Assembly (NCBI RefSeq): GCF_042186555.1
Contig: NC_133332.1
Location: 210,011,609 to 210,075,608, forward strand
Length of the DNA stretch: 64,000 nt
Direction of reading: 5' to 3'
Source: Aquarana catesbeiana
Lineage: Eukaryota; Chordata; Amphibia; Anura; Ranidae
Shown here: in pieces, positions 42,937 to 55,300 of the stretch
Layout of the letters: each line of letters opens with the position of its first letter
Numbering within the stretch: position 1 is the stretch's first letter
Position numbers and translations under genes: made by a program
Notes under the pieces: model-generated
Database searches by the model: none
What the model saw: the letters and a program-made list of their open reading frames with translations, nothing else
What the model was told of the DNA's origin: nothing

Positions 42937-44345
42937 AGGGGTGCCCAAGCACTGGCCCGCAACACCCTTTGATGTGACCCATGACCTCCTTTTCTGGGAT
43001 GGCCCAGAAAAGCCCAGATCGCAGGTTCCCGACCCGCCATCACAGAGCATCAGTGTGAGGAATGGAGCTGATGGTAGGGGAAGCATACGGCTGCAGTAGA
43101 GAACAGAGCCGATGCTGCCAGTATAGAACCACCTCCTGTCACAGGTGGAGTGATACCAAATGCACTCTGCCTGGGATAGCAGCAGCCAGTGATACCAGGG
43201 ACAGCAGCAGCCAGCCATACCCTCCTGGGGGACAGCAGCAGGCAGCAAGCTATGCCCGCCTAGGCGAAAGCAGCAGCCAGCCATACCTACCTGGGGGACA
43301 GCAGCAACCAGCCAGCCAGCCATAACCTCCAGGGGGACAGCAGCAGCCAGCCTTACCCACCTGGAGGACAGCAGCAACCAGCCAGCCAGCCATAACCTCC
43401 AGGGGGACAGCAGCAGCCAGCCTTACCCACCTGGGGGACAGCAGCAGGCAGCCAGCCATACCCACGGACAACCAAATTAACCTGTCTAACAGTATGCATT
43501 AAAAACTGCACATAGCACAATGGCTGCAGTATGTTGCCTGACCAATATAACAGTAGTGTCTTTCTTTTTTGTATTACTGTTATATTGGTCAGGCAATGCA
43601 CTGACACCTTTGCAGCCATTGTGCTGGGTGCTCAGTGTGCCCCTGTACCTTTTTTAAGGGGTGGGCTCCCTTCAGTCCATCTGCCCTCCATCTATCCATC
43701 AAAATGCATGTGCTTCCATTGTGGAGTCACTCATAAGCTAGTGATAGAACTACAGATACCAGGGTGCCTTGGCGGGGCCTGTAGTATACGCATGAATTTG
43801 CAAATGTGTGCAGACTAAACCCCAGTTTTTAACGCATACTGTTAGACTGGTTAATTTGATTGTCCGCGGGCTTGTCGGTAAGTGAGCTTGGCGTTTTCCT
43901 ATGATTTATCCTTGGCTTTTTTTCTAGCATATGTTTCCTTCCAATGCTGCTTGCTGCAATGGCCAGTTCTAGGTGGGGGCAGTAGCTTTCTTTTTTGTAG
44001 CCAGACATACCCGCCTGGGGGAGCGCAGCAGCCAGCAATACCCGCTTGAGGGACAGCGGCCGCCAGCCATACCAGGGACAGCAGCAAGTCAGCCATACCC
44101 GCCTGGGGGACAGTAGCAGCAGCAAGCCAGCCATACCCGCCTGGGGGACAGTAGCAGCAGCAAGCCAGCCATACCCACCTGGGGGACAGCAGCAGCAAGC
44201 CAGCCATACCCGCCTGGGGGACAGCATCAGCAAGCCAGCCATGCCCGCCTGGGGGACAGCAGCAGCAAGCCAGCCATACCCACCTGAGGGATAGCAGCAG
44301 CCAGCCATACCCGCCTGAGGGACAGCAGCAGCCAGCCATACATGT
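42937..44345. repeat. Repeat with two CAGCAGCCAGCCATACC minisatellite blocks
   Basis: 'Caccaggggtgcccaagcac' (42937) looks like a hAT-type terminus, though no matching right end was found. Block 1 (43185-43465) and block 2 (44010-44340) are ~30-48-bp tandem units of 'gcctgggggacagcagcag' + 'ccagccatacc' in the same orientation. Between them lie inverted arms: 43466-43508 pairs with 43822-43866, and 43514-43552 pairs with 43572-43625. The long Trp/Cys/Gly-rich minus frames are array artefacts. Confidence 0.75.
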
Positions 44346-44349
44346 AGCA

Positions 44350-44955
44350 ATCCTGAGGAATAAGTGAAGATTAAGGTCTTTTTTTTTAAATTAAAATCAA
44401 ACAGCAATGGGCATATCTGTTCTCTACCCTGGTACACTAGCTACACTGGGCTGCTTTCAAACTGATCCGCAGGTGCAGTGCAGCCATAGACTTCTGTTAT
44501 TACCTGCGGGTGTGGTGTGCTTTCAGAAAGTGCACAAATGCTGGTGCTGATCAAACACTGAAAGAGACAATACTTCAATGACAAGGCAATTGGATCTCTT
44601 GACAAATTGCTCCTTGAATGATCATTGAGTTGGCTTTAGATGAGGGAGAACTGCAACTTCTTATAAATAAATTCTTTACTATATAAAATATAAAATGTTT
44701 CCAAATTCAGCAGACATTTTCAGTGCTGGACAGAGCTGCAGACTTTCATCAAATACACAGTGCAACCTCTCTGAGACCTTAGCAGGGTGAGCATTTAGTA
44801 CAGAGGGGGCAGCCAGGTGCACAAAGACTAATCCTGGCGTGAGAACTGCACACTCCAGGTAAGCTGTATACCTTGTGGCATTTGAATACATTTTTTATAC
44901 CTCACTGGAGCAGGCCTTTAGAGAAGATAGATTCTGATCAAGATCTACTATAATA
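44350..44955. other. Repeat-poor stretch
   Basis: Nothing recognised beyond low-complexity T/A runs near 44380. No supported gene. Confidence 0.35.
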
Positions 44956-45359
44956 TACAGTTTTGCTCATAAGTTTACATACCCTGGCAGAATTTATGAT
45001 TTCTTGGCCATTTTTCAGAGAATATGAATGATAACACAAAAACATTTCTTTCACTCATGGTTAGTGTTTGGCTAAAGCCATTTATTATCAACTATATTTA
45101 CTACTTTTTTAAATCATAATGGCTACATAAACTACCCAAATGACCCTGATCAAAAGTTTACATACCCTGGTGATTTTGACTTGATAAAATGCACACAAGT
45201 TGACACAAAGGGGTTTGAATGGCTATTAAAGGTAACCATCCTTACCTGTGATCTGTTTGCTTGTAATTAGTGTGTGTGTAAAAGGCTAATGTGTTTCTGG
45301 ACTCCTGACAGACTCTTGCATCTTTCATTCAGTGCTGCACTGACGTTAGATTCTGAGTC

Positions 45360-45990
45360 ATGCGGAAAGCAAAAGAATTGTCAAAGGATCTGTGGGAAAA
45401 GGTAGTTGAACTGTAAAAAGATATCCAAAGAATTGAGAATACCAATCAGCAGTGTTTAAACTCTAATCAAGAAGTGGAAAATGAGGGGTTCTGTTGAAAC
45501 CAAACCACAGTCAGGTAGACCAACTAAAATTTCAGCCACAACTGCCAGGAAAATTGTTCGGGATGCAAAGAAAAACCCACAAATAACTTCAGGTGAAATA
45601 CAGGACTCTTTGAAAACGTGGTGTGGCTGTTTCAAGATGCACAATATGGAGGCACTTGAAGAAAGATAGGCTGCATGGTCAAGTCGCCAGAAGAAAGCCA
45701 TTACTATGCAAATGCCACAAAGTATCCCACTTACAATATGCCAAACAGCACAGAGACAAGCCTCAACCTTCTGGCACAAAGTCATTTGGAGTGATGAGAC
45801 CAAAATTAAGCTTTTTGGCCACAACCATAAATGCTACATTTGGAGAGGAGTCAACAAGGTCTATGATGAAAGGTACGGAGGTGGATCGCTGATGTTTTGG
45901 GGATGTGTGAGCTACAAAGCCACAGGAAATTTGGTCAAAATTGTTGGCAAGATGAACGCAGTATGTTATCAAAAAATACAGAGGATCGTG
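45360..45990 (+). pseudogene. Tc1 transposase pseudogene, C-terminus lost
   Basis: Begins MRKAKELSKDLWEKVVEL at 45360, then a stop. Later frames hold GRPTKISATTARKIVRDAKK (second HTH and linker), TFWHKVIWSDETKIKLFGHN (first catalytic Asp) and VNKVYDERYGGGSLMFWGCV (central G-G-G-S-x-x-x-W-G). The second Asp and the Glu of DDE would lie downstream, but sequence similarity ends at about 45990 where another repeat begins. At least three frameshifts. Inactive. Confidence 0.9.
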
Positions 45991-46242
45991 TGTACACAAA
46001 TCTGACGCACAAAGTGCCACGCATGCTCAGAATAAATTAAGAGATGAAAGCTATTGGCTACTGCCCCGTTTATAGTCCCGACGTACTAGTTTTACGTCAC
46101 CGCGTTTAGAAGGATCGGATTTTCCGACAACTTTGTGTGACCGTGTGTATGCAAGACAAGTTTGAGCCAACATCCGTCGGAAAAAATCCATGGATTTTGT
46201 TGTCGGAATGTCCGATCAATGTCCGACCGTGTGTACAGGGCA
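45985..46242 (-). mobile_element. Harbinger-like MITE part (TTA flank)
   Basis: Ends CCGACCGTGTGTACAGGGCA before TTA (46243-46245), matching the terminus of the 37912-38335 element. The interior 'tccgtcggaaaaaatccatg' and 'ttgtcggaatgtccgatcaa' is typical of the group. The left boundary is unclear ('gtgtgtacacaaatctgac' near 45990 may be its inverse end). Confidence 0.55.
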
Positions 46243-46246
46243 TTAC

Positions 46247-46574
46247 CTGTATACACCATCAGCACTGCCTCCTTTTGCAGTGTCCCCCTCTGTGTGTGAT
46301 TGATTTATAAATATAAAAGCTGCAAATACCTAATTTCTCTGCTGAGATTGCGATCACATGACTGGCCAGCTTCCTCCTTTCCTCCTCTGAGAGATGCAGC
46401 AGGCGGGGCTGAGATTCCTCTGCTGATGTCAGTCTGGAGGAGAGGAGGAGAGAGCTGGCTGGTCATGTGATCGCAATCTCGGCTCTTAAATGAGGTATTT
46501 ACAGCATTTATATTTATAAATAATTCACAGAGGGGGACACTGCAATAGGAGGCAGTGCTGATGGAGTATACAGG
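46247..46574. repeat. Foldback, ~120-bp arms
   Basis: 'Tgtatacaccatcagcactg' at the left pairs with 'cagtgctgatggagtataca' at the right. 'Gattgcgatcacatgactgg' pairs with 'ctggtcatgtgatcgcaatc'. The centre (46390-46450) is GA-rich. Confidence 0.9.
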
Positions 46575-47094
46575 TTAGTGATATGAGAGCAGCAGGAGGG
46601 GCGGCTCACACACAGAGAGGGGAGGGGGGTGGGGGGTGAGGACACAGGAGCAGAGAGCAGAGCAGATAGCAGGCTGCTGATGACAGAGGCACCTAAACTG
46701 ACCACGGTGTCAGGTCTCAGCAGCCATGATACACCGTGGTCAGTTTACAGAGGGGTAGAGAGAAACTGGCAGGATCAGCCAGGTTTTTTTTAGGTGTTAC
46801 AGGGGACCAAATGACACAGGACAAACATTGTGTCATATAACATGCTTTAAAGGAGCAGGATCCATTTTTTTTGGGTTAACAAACGCTTTAAGAAGTGGGG
46901 TATGTAAACTTTTGATCAGGGTCATTTGGGTAGTTTCTGTTGCCATTATGATTTAAAAAGAGTAAACACAGTTGATTGATAATAAATGGCTTCAGCCAAA
47001 CACTAACCATGAGTGAAAAAAGTTTGTGTTATCATTCATATTCTCTGAAAATGGCCAAGAAATGATAAATTCTGCCAGGGTATGTAAAATTGTA

Positions 47095-47555
47095 TGTATG
47101 TGGGGTGAATCCTAAAACCAGTGTTAAACCACTAATTTTCTTGGAGTGTTTCTAGACATGGGACGACGATGTCATCGTTCTCCACACCTGCACAAGGATT
47201 GCAGAAATATGATTAATAAATGTGCATACATACATAACTGTATGAATTATTTAGCATATATACATAGATTTGCACTGTGATATGTATCTGCATGTTGCTA
47301 CTTTCAAAACAGTCAAGCTGCAGTTTCTAAATCCAATGTGCCTTCTGGCTGGATCAGCAAGTTGTCCGCATTGAAGTGGGGTGGTATTCTCTATGATGTC
47401 ATAGTTCTTTGGTGATTAGGCTATGTTTTTACGAATATGAAGTGTCACTGGTCTGTATAAAATGGATAAACTGTGTCCTCTGGTATATAAGGCATCAGTG
47501 GTGTACAATATCTCTAGAAAATGAATAGGCTGTGTTCTCCTATATAATATGATGT
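47095..47555. other. Non-genic stretch
   Basis: Contains loosely repeated phrases 'gataggctgtgttctc' and 'gatgtcactggtct', which resume after the hAT element at 48450-48620. It is an older decayed ~60-bp tandem repeat split by the hAT insertion. Confidence 0.6.
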
Positions 47556-47563
47556 ATTGGTGA

Positions 47564-48443
47564 CTGTGGCGGCTGGTGCTCAAAATTTTTGGGGGGGCGC
47601 AAACAAACTTAAAAGTTCTGAAAGAAAACCCCCATCAATTGCAGCCTCACTGTACTATCAAACGTAGCAGCTGTGCCCATCAAACGCAGCCACTGTGCCC
47701 ATCAAACGCAGTCACTGTGCCATTGAACGCTAGACACTGTGCCATATCAAATGCTCCCACTGTAACCCATCAAATGCTCCCACTGTAACTCATCAAATGC
47801 TCCCACTGTAACCCATTAATTAAATTGTCACCACTGTGCCCCATTAAATGCTCCCACTGTGCCCCATTAAATGCTCCCACTGTGCCCCATCAAATGCTCC
47901 CACTGTGCCATATCAAATGCTGCCAGTGTGCCCCCCACCCGCCGTCTGCACTTGCCCTGTCTCGGTGGCGGTGGGACAGCTCCTCGATGTCTTATCCCGC
48001 CCTGTCTTCTCATCCTCTGCTATGATTGGGTGCCTGATAGACGTCCAATCACAGCGCCTGTCGTTTCAGCCAATCAGGTGACGGGTAACAGATCCGAGCA
48101 CCTGGCGGAGAGGCGGTTTAGTGTTAGGAAAGCGTATATTCATTCACTTTTCTAACACAGCTGAGTGACCTGCAAGCGCCCAGTGTGGTGCTCGCAAGTT
48201 ACTTTTTTTTTAATACCTATTAGAGCGTATGGCTTTAATCAGGTGCTTAAAAAAAAACCCAAAAAACCCTGCCGCTGTAATTCAGGCGCCCGGCACCCGA
48301 AAAGAGCGCGGAGCCTGAATAGGGGGTGGCAGCGGCGGCCATAGATAGATTCATGCGATGCATGAATCTATCTATTAGTGATAGAGGGAGTGGCAGGAGA
48401 GAGGGGACGGTGCCCGTGCGCCCTTATGGACGCACCGCCACTG
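47564..48443. mobile_element. hAT-like element with internal minisatellite
   Basis: Ends CTGTGGCGGCTGGTGC and GCACCGCCACTG are inverted. The flanks ATTGGTGA (47556-47563) and GTTGGTGA (48444-48451) match at 7 of 8 positions, fitting an 8-bp hAT duplication. The interior contains a ~23-bp minisatellite (47650-47930; 'catcaaatgctcccactgtg') and a GC-rich right arm. No transposase. Confidence 0.75.
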
Positions 48444-48629
48444 GTTGGTGATGTCACTGGCCTGCTAGTAGTGCTCGGATAAGCTGTGTTCTCATAAACA
48501 TATTGCATTTCTGTGATGTCACTGGTCTCTAGTGAATGGATAGGCTGTGTTTTCATAAGAAGAAAGCATCTCCGTAATGTCAATGGTCTCTGGGATTAGA
48601 TAGGCTGTATACTCATAGATATGTCACCA

Positions 48630-49490
48630 ACTGATGTCACTAATAACCTCACCTCTATCAGACAGCACATTTGAGTCCTAGACCTCTACTCAGGCTACGG
48701 TCTGGTCCATGAAAAAAAACAAAAATGGCCCAACTGTGCCTGCATTTACCAGTTTAACTGCTGTTGTACAGGGATTACAGAAAGTTGATATAAAGAAAGA
48801 ATTAGCTACTTTTAATCTCTGCCTGGACTCTGGGGTTCAGCTTTAATGTTTTGATAAATCGGAAAAAGAACATTCCCAGTAAGACTGCTGGTATACTCTT
48901 CAAAATTGACTTGCATAGCACAATTGGATTGTAGCTGGGGTCAGCATTCATAAACTGATGCTTGGTAAAAATGTATAGGATGCAATATTCTTAGCTGCCA
49001 GTAGATGCTGCTGTAACCTTCAATTCTGACAAGCAAGCCTACTACTGTACTGTCAGTCGGCTAAATGTACCTGGGTTCAGCTTGCTAGTGGTTCACTGAA
49101 CTGTGCTGAGCATTAATCCAAACCCCACTGAAGTCAATGAGAGCGAAATCTTTAAAATCATTTATGGCCACTTTCAAAGGAAATGGGCAAGGGATTGTTG
49201 AACAAATGGCATGAGCATGGACAGCCCTGGGCAATATGTGCTAATGTAAAGAAAAAAAAACCCTTGAAATACCATTTGGTGGAGAGCAGGGATTTTATTG
49301 CTTAAAGAGAAACCTAAAAATGCCCAATTCTTTTCAAAAGAATGATTGGGGGATGCCCTAAACGTGTAACCTTGCACAGCTGTACAATGTATATAATGTG
49401 CTTAAGCAAAAGAAACATCTACAAATAAAACAAAGAAATGCGGTCTAAATTGCTGGTAAATTTCCCTGCTAGCGTGGTTTCCTCTGATAA
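48630..49490. other. Repeat-poor stretch before the LINE
   Basis: No gene or transposon terminus recognised. It is the flank into which the full-length LINE inserted. Confidence 0.4.
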
Positions 49491-49610
49491 CAAAAAGCAG
49501 GGCAACCGAGGGGGCGTGGCTTAGCCAGCGAGCGAGATGGCAGCACACTAGAGGAGCTCCGTGGACAGACGCAGCCGACAGCACTCTACCCTGAGCACCT
49601 GGGTCAGGAG

Positions 49611-50630
49611 ATGGGCAGACTGACTCACCGGACCTCTCACCCCAAAACACGCCATACCCCAGCCTCCTCCACGTCCACGAGCATATCGGAGCTACTGAAG
49701 GCTAAACCCGTGGACCACGGCAGCATGGCGGGACACAAGATGGCGGGCTCACAGCATGAGGAGGACGAGTACAGCGAGGACTCGCAATCCGCACTGGAGG
49801 ACACAGGTAGGAGTGGGAAACGTTCGCACAAACCCCTAACCTACGCTGATATGTCTGGCTTTGCTGCAGACATTAAAGCAACGTTCTCAGCAGCCATTAC
49901 AGACCTGAAGTCAAATCTGCTGGTGTTATCTGATAAGATGGAAGCAGTGGAAGTGCAGGGAAAGCACAGAGACTGAGCTCTTCTTAGATTAGACAAGATT
50001 GCTGACACACATGTTTCTCATTTCATTGAAATGAACCGGCACATAGAAGACCTCGATAACCGAGGAAGAAGGAACAATATAAGGGTGAGAGGGATCCCTG
50101 AGTCAGTGGACAGTGACCAGATAATACCTGCCCTGAAACGTGTTTTCAATAGCCTCATAGAAAAGCAGGAAGACTCAGACATTGAATTTGTTAGAGCACA
50201 CAGGGCGCTCAGAGCTGGAGGCCCAGATACTGCTCCCCCAAGAGACATAATATGCTGTCTACAGAGTTTTCCCCTTAAGGAAGAAATCATGAGGAAAGCG
50301 AGGAGAAACGAACACATAATCTTTAATGGGGCAAACATCATGTTATATCAAGATCTCTCACAGATCACTTTGAAAAATCGCAGGGCCCTGCGACCCCTCC
50401 TAGATAAATTGAGAAAAAAAGACATACGATACACATGGCGCTTTCCTTTTGCCCTGGTGACTACAATTGCAGGAAAACAGCTCATCCTGCACACACCAGA
50501 TGACCTCCCTGAGTTTTGTGCCACATTGGACTTAGACTTAATTGATCTACCTGAATGGTATCAGGAGTTTTCGTTGCCTCCCCACGCCAGAAGCCCACCC
50601 AGCTCCCCTTTATCTACTCCTGAGAAATAA
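49611..50630 (+). pseudogene. LINE ORF1 (L1 ORF1p-like), one in-frame stop
   Basis: A 339-codon frame broken only by TGA at 49974-49976; the parts before and after are in the same frame. Order: a Ser/Thr-rich N-terminus, a coiled-coil segment (SAAITDLKSNLLVLSDKMEA and on through HIEDLDNRGRRNN), an RRM-like domain starting NNIRVRGIPESV with DIEFVRAHRAL, and a C-terminal domain (MLYQDLSQITLKNRRALRPL). That is the L1 ORF1p (Transposase_22) plan, a trimeric RNA chaperone that packages LINE RNA. TGA could be a decayed CGA. The product ends with a Pro/Ser-rich tail. Confidence 0.9.
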
Positions 50631-51690
50631 CTATCTAAAAAAATGAAGCATGGAAGGGCAGGGGGAACAACAAGGGGGACTCCCGCCTCGCGCGCCACGA
50701 CATCTAGATTTCGCAACCTTGACTAATCCAATAACCTTTTCCCCGGAACCTTTCTAATAGTCTATTGCACTAAGGAATGAACAACAGGACTAATCACGGC
50801 TACTGTCCACCCTCAGGAACTCACAGATAAGAGAGACTAACTAGCTCTACATATATCACCGCAGTTAACGACTAAAGCAAACATAACCAAACAGAGATCA
50901 TACCATACAGCTGACTTGGGTACTTTGCAGTTACAGTCTAGATGTGGTGCACCATCTCATTTATCTTGAGAAGAGATGCTTTGAGATAATAGCTCCGGAC
51001 AGATCTACAGTTATACGGGTTGTGTATTGTATTGACTATTCACAGTATTCAGCATACAAACCATTAGATATGATCTACCACAAGTTACAGGTCGGTCATG
51101 CGATGTTGATTATTCCCAAAAAACCCAAAAGGTAGATACTGTCTCTTAGGGGTGAACAGTGACCCAATGCAGGAATCATCGACAAGGTGATACCAACAGA
51201 AGAGAACCTAAGAGAGGGACTCAGGGACGGGATGCTTTCTCTGGATCCAAACATCGTTATAGCCTGAAAGAGGCTGCGTCGTTCGTTCATTTTTCTCCTT
51301 TATATCTGATTCAACAGTTATCTAGTGTACAATAAGTTCTTTTTATTTTTTGTTTTTCTTTTTGTTTTTGGAACTTGTGCTCGCTGACCTCCCACGTACC
51401 CTCAAAAGTGTATCTGAGCTGAGTTTTCTTGACTCTGGTACACTACTTAACTACTTTAGCGTAGTGTGTTTAACTAAAGTGAATATAATTACTCTACCTG
51501 GAGGTGGGCTCACCTCGTTGTTACTTCTCCCTCTACTAACTTCTTTTCCTTCTTCCTTTTCTCTCTACTTACCTCTCCTCCCTATTCCCCCATTAACCAA
51601 TATTGTATTAAGGTGGAGATTGGTCGTTAACTGGCACATTAGAATCTTTTACAGGTCTCGCACATTGACTACAGCTATCCAGTTAAACTG

Positions 51691-54600
51691 ATGGCCTACT
51701 CGACATTGGGGAAATCCCCCAAGATAATTTCACATAACATAAGAGGACTCAATATCCCAGAAAAAAGGACATCGCTCCTACGGGAACTGAAAAAGGGTAA
51801 GCCACACTTTGTTTTCCTACAGGAGACTCATTTTAAAACAGGCCACATACCAAGACTTACTAATACCTATTTTACTGAGGCGTACCATGCAACGAACGAT
51901 ACCGCTAAAACTAAAGGAGTCTCAATCCTGGTGAGCAGAGATGCCCCATTTACCCTCAGAGAGAGTCTACTGGACCCAGAGGGCAGATACGTTTTTCTTA
52001 AAGGCATATATTATGATAGACCCATCACGTTAGCAAATGTATACTTCCCCAATTCAGGACAAGTTACCTTTTGCCAAAAAATAGTTTGAGAACTGTCAGG
52101 GTTCATATCAGGACTACTTATAATGGGAGGTGACTTTAATGTGCCATTAGATCCAGCAGTTGATTCCTCTTCGGGGAAATCCTGCATCAAATGCAGTGCT
52201 CTTAAAAAAATTAAAACTCTGCTTAACTCCTTACAGTTAATAGACTCATGGAGATTTCTTCACCCTGGTGATAGAGACTTTTCCTATCACTCAGTTCCAC
52301 ACAATAGATACTCCTGCATAGATTTACTGTTCATAACTCAGAGAGACTTACCTACCGTTACAGACGCACAAATAGGTGTTCAGGTGCTATCTGATCACGC
52401 ACCAATATCCTTGACGATAGACTTAAGCACACCAACCCCTAGATCAAACATATGGAGACTCAATCCTTCACTTATAACAGACCCAGAACTAATGCCCAAA
52501 ATAACCACAGCATTATCCGACTACTTTAGAAATAACACTACCCCCGAAACGGACCCCATGACAATATGGCAGGCACACAAATGCTGCATTAGAGGGGAAT
52601 TAATCAAACTAGGATCCCAAAGAAAGAAAAAACAGGAACAAGAAGTGACTACACTGATAAATAAAATCTATAAATTGGAAAACAGCCATAAACAGTCTCT
52701 ATCACTGCAATCAGCTCAGGAATTACTTAACACACGCAAGACTCTACAACAAATCTTTGATCACAAAACTAAAAGAATGTTATTCTTTAAATAAGCAATA
52801 TACTATGAGACAGGAGACAAAACCGGCAGAATGCTAGCCAGAGCATTGAAAGAAGCTAATTCAAAGAATAACATTGCTGGGATCAGATCACAAAAGGGAA
52901 CACTAGACCTCACAACAGAGGCAATAGCTACACATTTTCAAAAATTTTACTCACAATTATATAACCTACCTACACAACACAAACCCCACGACATAAAAGT
53001 GAACAGACAACAAGCCATACAAGACTACCTCACTGAGAGTGGGCTTCCCAAACTTAATGACACAGAGACCTCCCCTTTGGAAGAGGAAATAACAGAACTA
53101 GAAATTAAGTCGGCAATAAAAGATCTCAAACCAGGGAAAAGTCCGGGCCCAGATGGCTTTACGACCATCTACTACAAACTTTTGACCAAATTTTAATACA
53201 TCCCCTACATAGAGCTTTAAACGCTCTGTCCTCAACCTCTACCGTACCAACCGAATTCCTAGCAGCGCACATTACAGTAGTACCAAAACCAGGGAAAGAC
53301 CCTACTGAATGCACAAGCTATCGACCTATTTCACTACTGAATTTAGATTTAAAAATCTTAGCAAAAGTGATGGCAAATAGATTAAGGTCCATTCTGCACT
53401 CAATAATAGGTCCAGAACAGGTAGGCTTCATGCCCAACAGAGAGGCAAGGGACAATGTGATCAAGGCCCTTTTTACTGACACATGCAGCTAACAATGGAG
53501 ATTGTGAGGGCCTTCTCCTGTCCACGGACGCGGAGAAGGCCTTCGATAGAGTCTCATGGGACTATATACTAGACACATGTAAATAGGTCGGGCTAGGCCC
53601 ACGGATGATGAAGTCGATATCAGCTCTCTATGATAAACCGTCAGCTCAGTTGAAGATCAACGGTACGTTGTCGGATAGGGTCTTGATCACAAACGGCACT
53701 AGACAGGGGTGTCCACTGTCTCCTATACTATTCATTCTTTCTTTAGAACCATTCATTAGAACAATAAACCTAGATAAATCAATCACAGGATTTAAAGTAG
53801 CAAATAAGGAATACAAGACTGCGGCGTACGCAGACGACCTGCTATTTTTCCTGACTAATCCACACGTAACAATTCCTAACTTGATGAAACAATTTACACA
53901 TTATGGATACCTGGCAAATCTTAAAATAAACTACACAAAATCAGAAGCGATGAACATCTCTCACGGACAAAAATCTGAATAAAACCAAAAACAACTCCCC
54001 CTTTAGGTGGGAAACTAAATCCCTCAAATATTTAGGGATTAAATTAACACCAAAACTGACATCCCTGTATGAACATAACTTCCCAGCTCTGCTACAAGAA
54101 ATAAAAAAAGACCTAAAAAAATGGCACAATAAATATTTCTCATGGTTTGGGAGGGCAGCAATACTAAAAATGGTCATCCTTCCTAGACTGCTATATTTAC
54201 TCAGATCTCTCCCAATTAAGCTTCCACAAGTCTTCTTTAAGAGCTTACAATCTACCCTTATACAATTTCTCTGGGGACATAAAAAAGCCAGAATCAAATT
54301 TCAATTACTCACTAGACCAAAAGAACGGGGGGTATGGGAATACCAAATTTCTACAACTACTATCTGGCCTCTCACCTCACAAGGGTGATTGACTGGCATT
54401 GTCACGATGAGTCCAAAGACTGGGTAACTTTGGAGACCTCACTACACCAAACTCCTCTGAAATTCTCCCCTTGGATACCCTGGAAGATTCACAACTCAAA
54501 ATTTAGAGAACACCCCTTGACAGGCACCACGCTCAACCTATTCCAGAAAATAGCAAACACCACGACACTGACCTCAGTCCCTAGTCCACTTTCCCCGCTG

Positions 54601-55300
54601 ATGGACAACCCTGACTTTCCCCCAGGACTTAAAAATAGGACTTTACAGACACCTGAAGGTAAACAACCACTACTAGCTATGAACTGTATACACAAAGGCA
54701 ACATTAAAGATATCAACACACTCAAAACAAATAGTGGACTGCTGAAACTTCCCATATGGTCATATTTTCAAATATGTAGCTACCTCACTAGCAAGCCAAG
54801 AAAATCCCTCTGCTTTAGGCAATTAACAGAACTAGAGGAAATATGCCTAAAAGGTACGCAACTTTGTAGAGCGACTTCAATCTCATATACCTGGCTACAA
54901 AAGCCAAAAGAGTCAACAGATGATAGATTCAAAGTGGCCTGGTCCAAGGCCTTCCAAGTAGAGATTACTGACAAACAGTGGACTGCAGCCTGCATTATGT
55001 CACACAAATGCTCCAAAAGTACTAAAACAGAAGACACGTCATACAAACTCCTGACACACTGGTATGCAACACCTGATAAGCTGAAGAAATGGTACCCTCA
55101 ATCTTCTTACAGATGCTGGAGATGTGAGGCAGAAAAAAGGTACTCTGATACATATCTGGTGGGAGTGCCCTATACTAAAAGCATTCTGGAATAAAGTCAG
55201 AGAACTTGTGAAACTAATCACGGAGACAAGTTTGAAACTAGACGCTCCCTGTTGTCTACTTCATATCTCAAATTTTCCGCTTAAAAGATAAAAAATCATT
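51691..55300 (+). pseudogene. LINE ORF2 (endonuclease-reverse transcriptase) pseudogene
   Basis: APE-type endonuclease first: KIISHNIRGLNIPEKR, FVFLQETHF (metal-binding Glu), GGDFNVPLDP and LSDHAPIS, all present. RT follows: KPGKSPGPDGF, SYRPISLLNLD, STDAEKAFDRVSWDY (motif A), GTRQGCPLSPILF (motif B), AAYADDLLFF at 53827-53838 (motif C, intact). Then the C-terminal region with YRCWRCEAEK (Cys motif). Breaks: TGA 52087-52089 and TAA 52792-52794 in frame, frameshifts near 53200, 53490, 53985, 54330 and 55140, and TAG near 53585. Catalytic motifs survive, suggesting inactivation was not very ancient relative to other repeats here. Confidence 0.92.

Larger units (their letters stand above)
44958..47092 (+). 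mobile_element. Tc1-like transposon with nested insertions
   Basis: Left end CAGTTTTGCTCATAAGTTTA after TA (44956-44957). Inner direct repeat 'gatcaaaagtttacatacc' is at about 45148. The inverted counterpart is at 46903-47092 ('atgtaaacttttgatcaggg', 'tgccagggtatgtaaaattg'), and the last ~10 bp of the right terminus are deleted. Between the transposase and the right arm, 45985-46870 is foreign: a Harbinger-like MITE part, a foldback and a TTAA MITE end. Confidence 0.85.

Noticed and set aside
42937..42970. Complete hAT element starting at CAGGGGTGCCCAA
   Set aside because: No convincing matching right terminus or 8-bp duplication was found. 'Gggcatatctg' near 44408 is too weak.
43829..44437. 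A 202-codon minus frame with Trp/Leu/Cys-rich repeats that looks membrane-like
   Set aside because: Translation of the CAGCAGCCAGCCATACC minisatellite; the same frame phase breaks in the sister block.
49402..49650. Minus-strand frame at the LINE 5' end
   Set aside because: It crosses the LINE insertion junction, so it cannot be an old gene.
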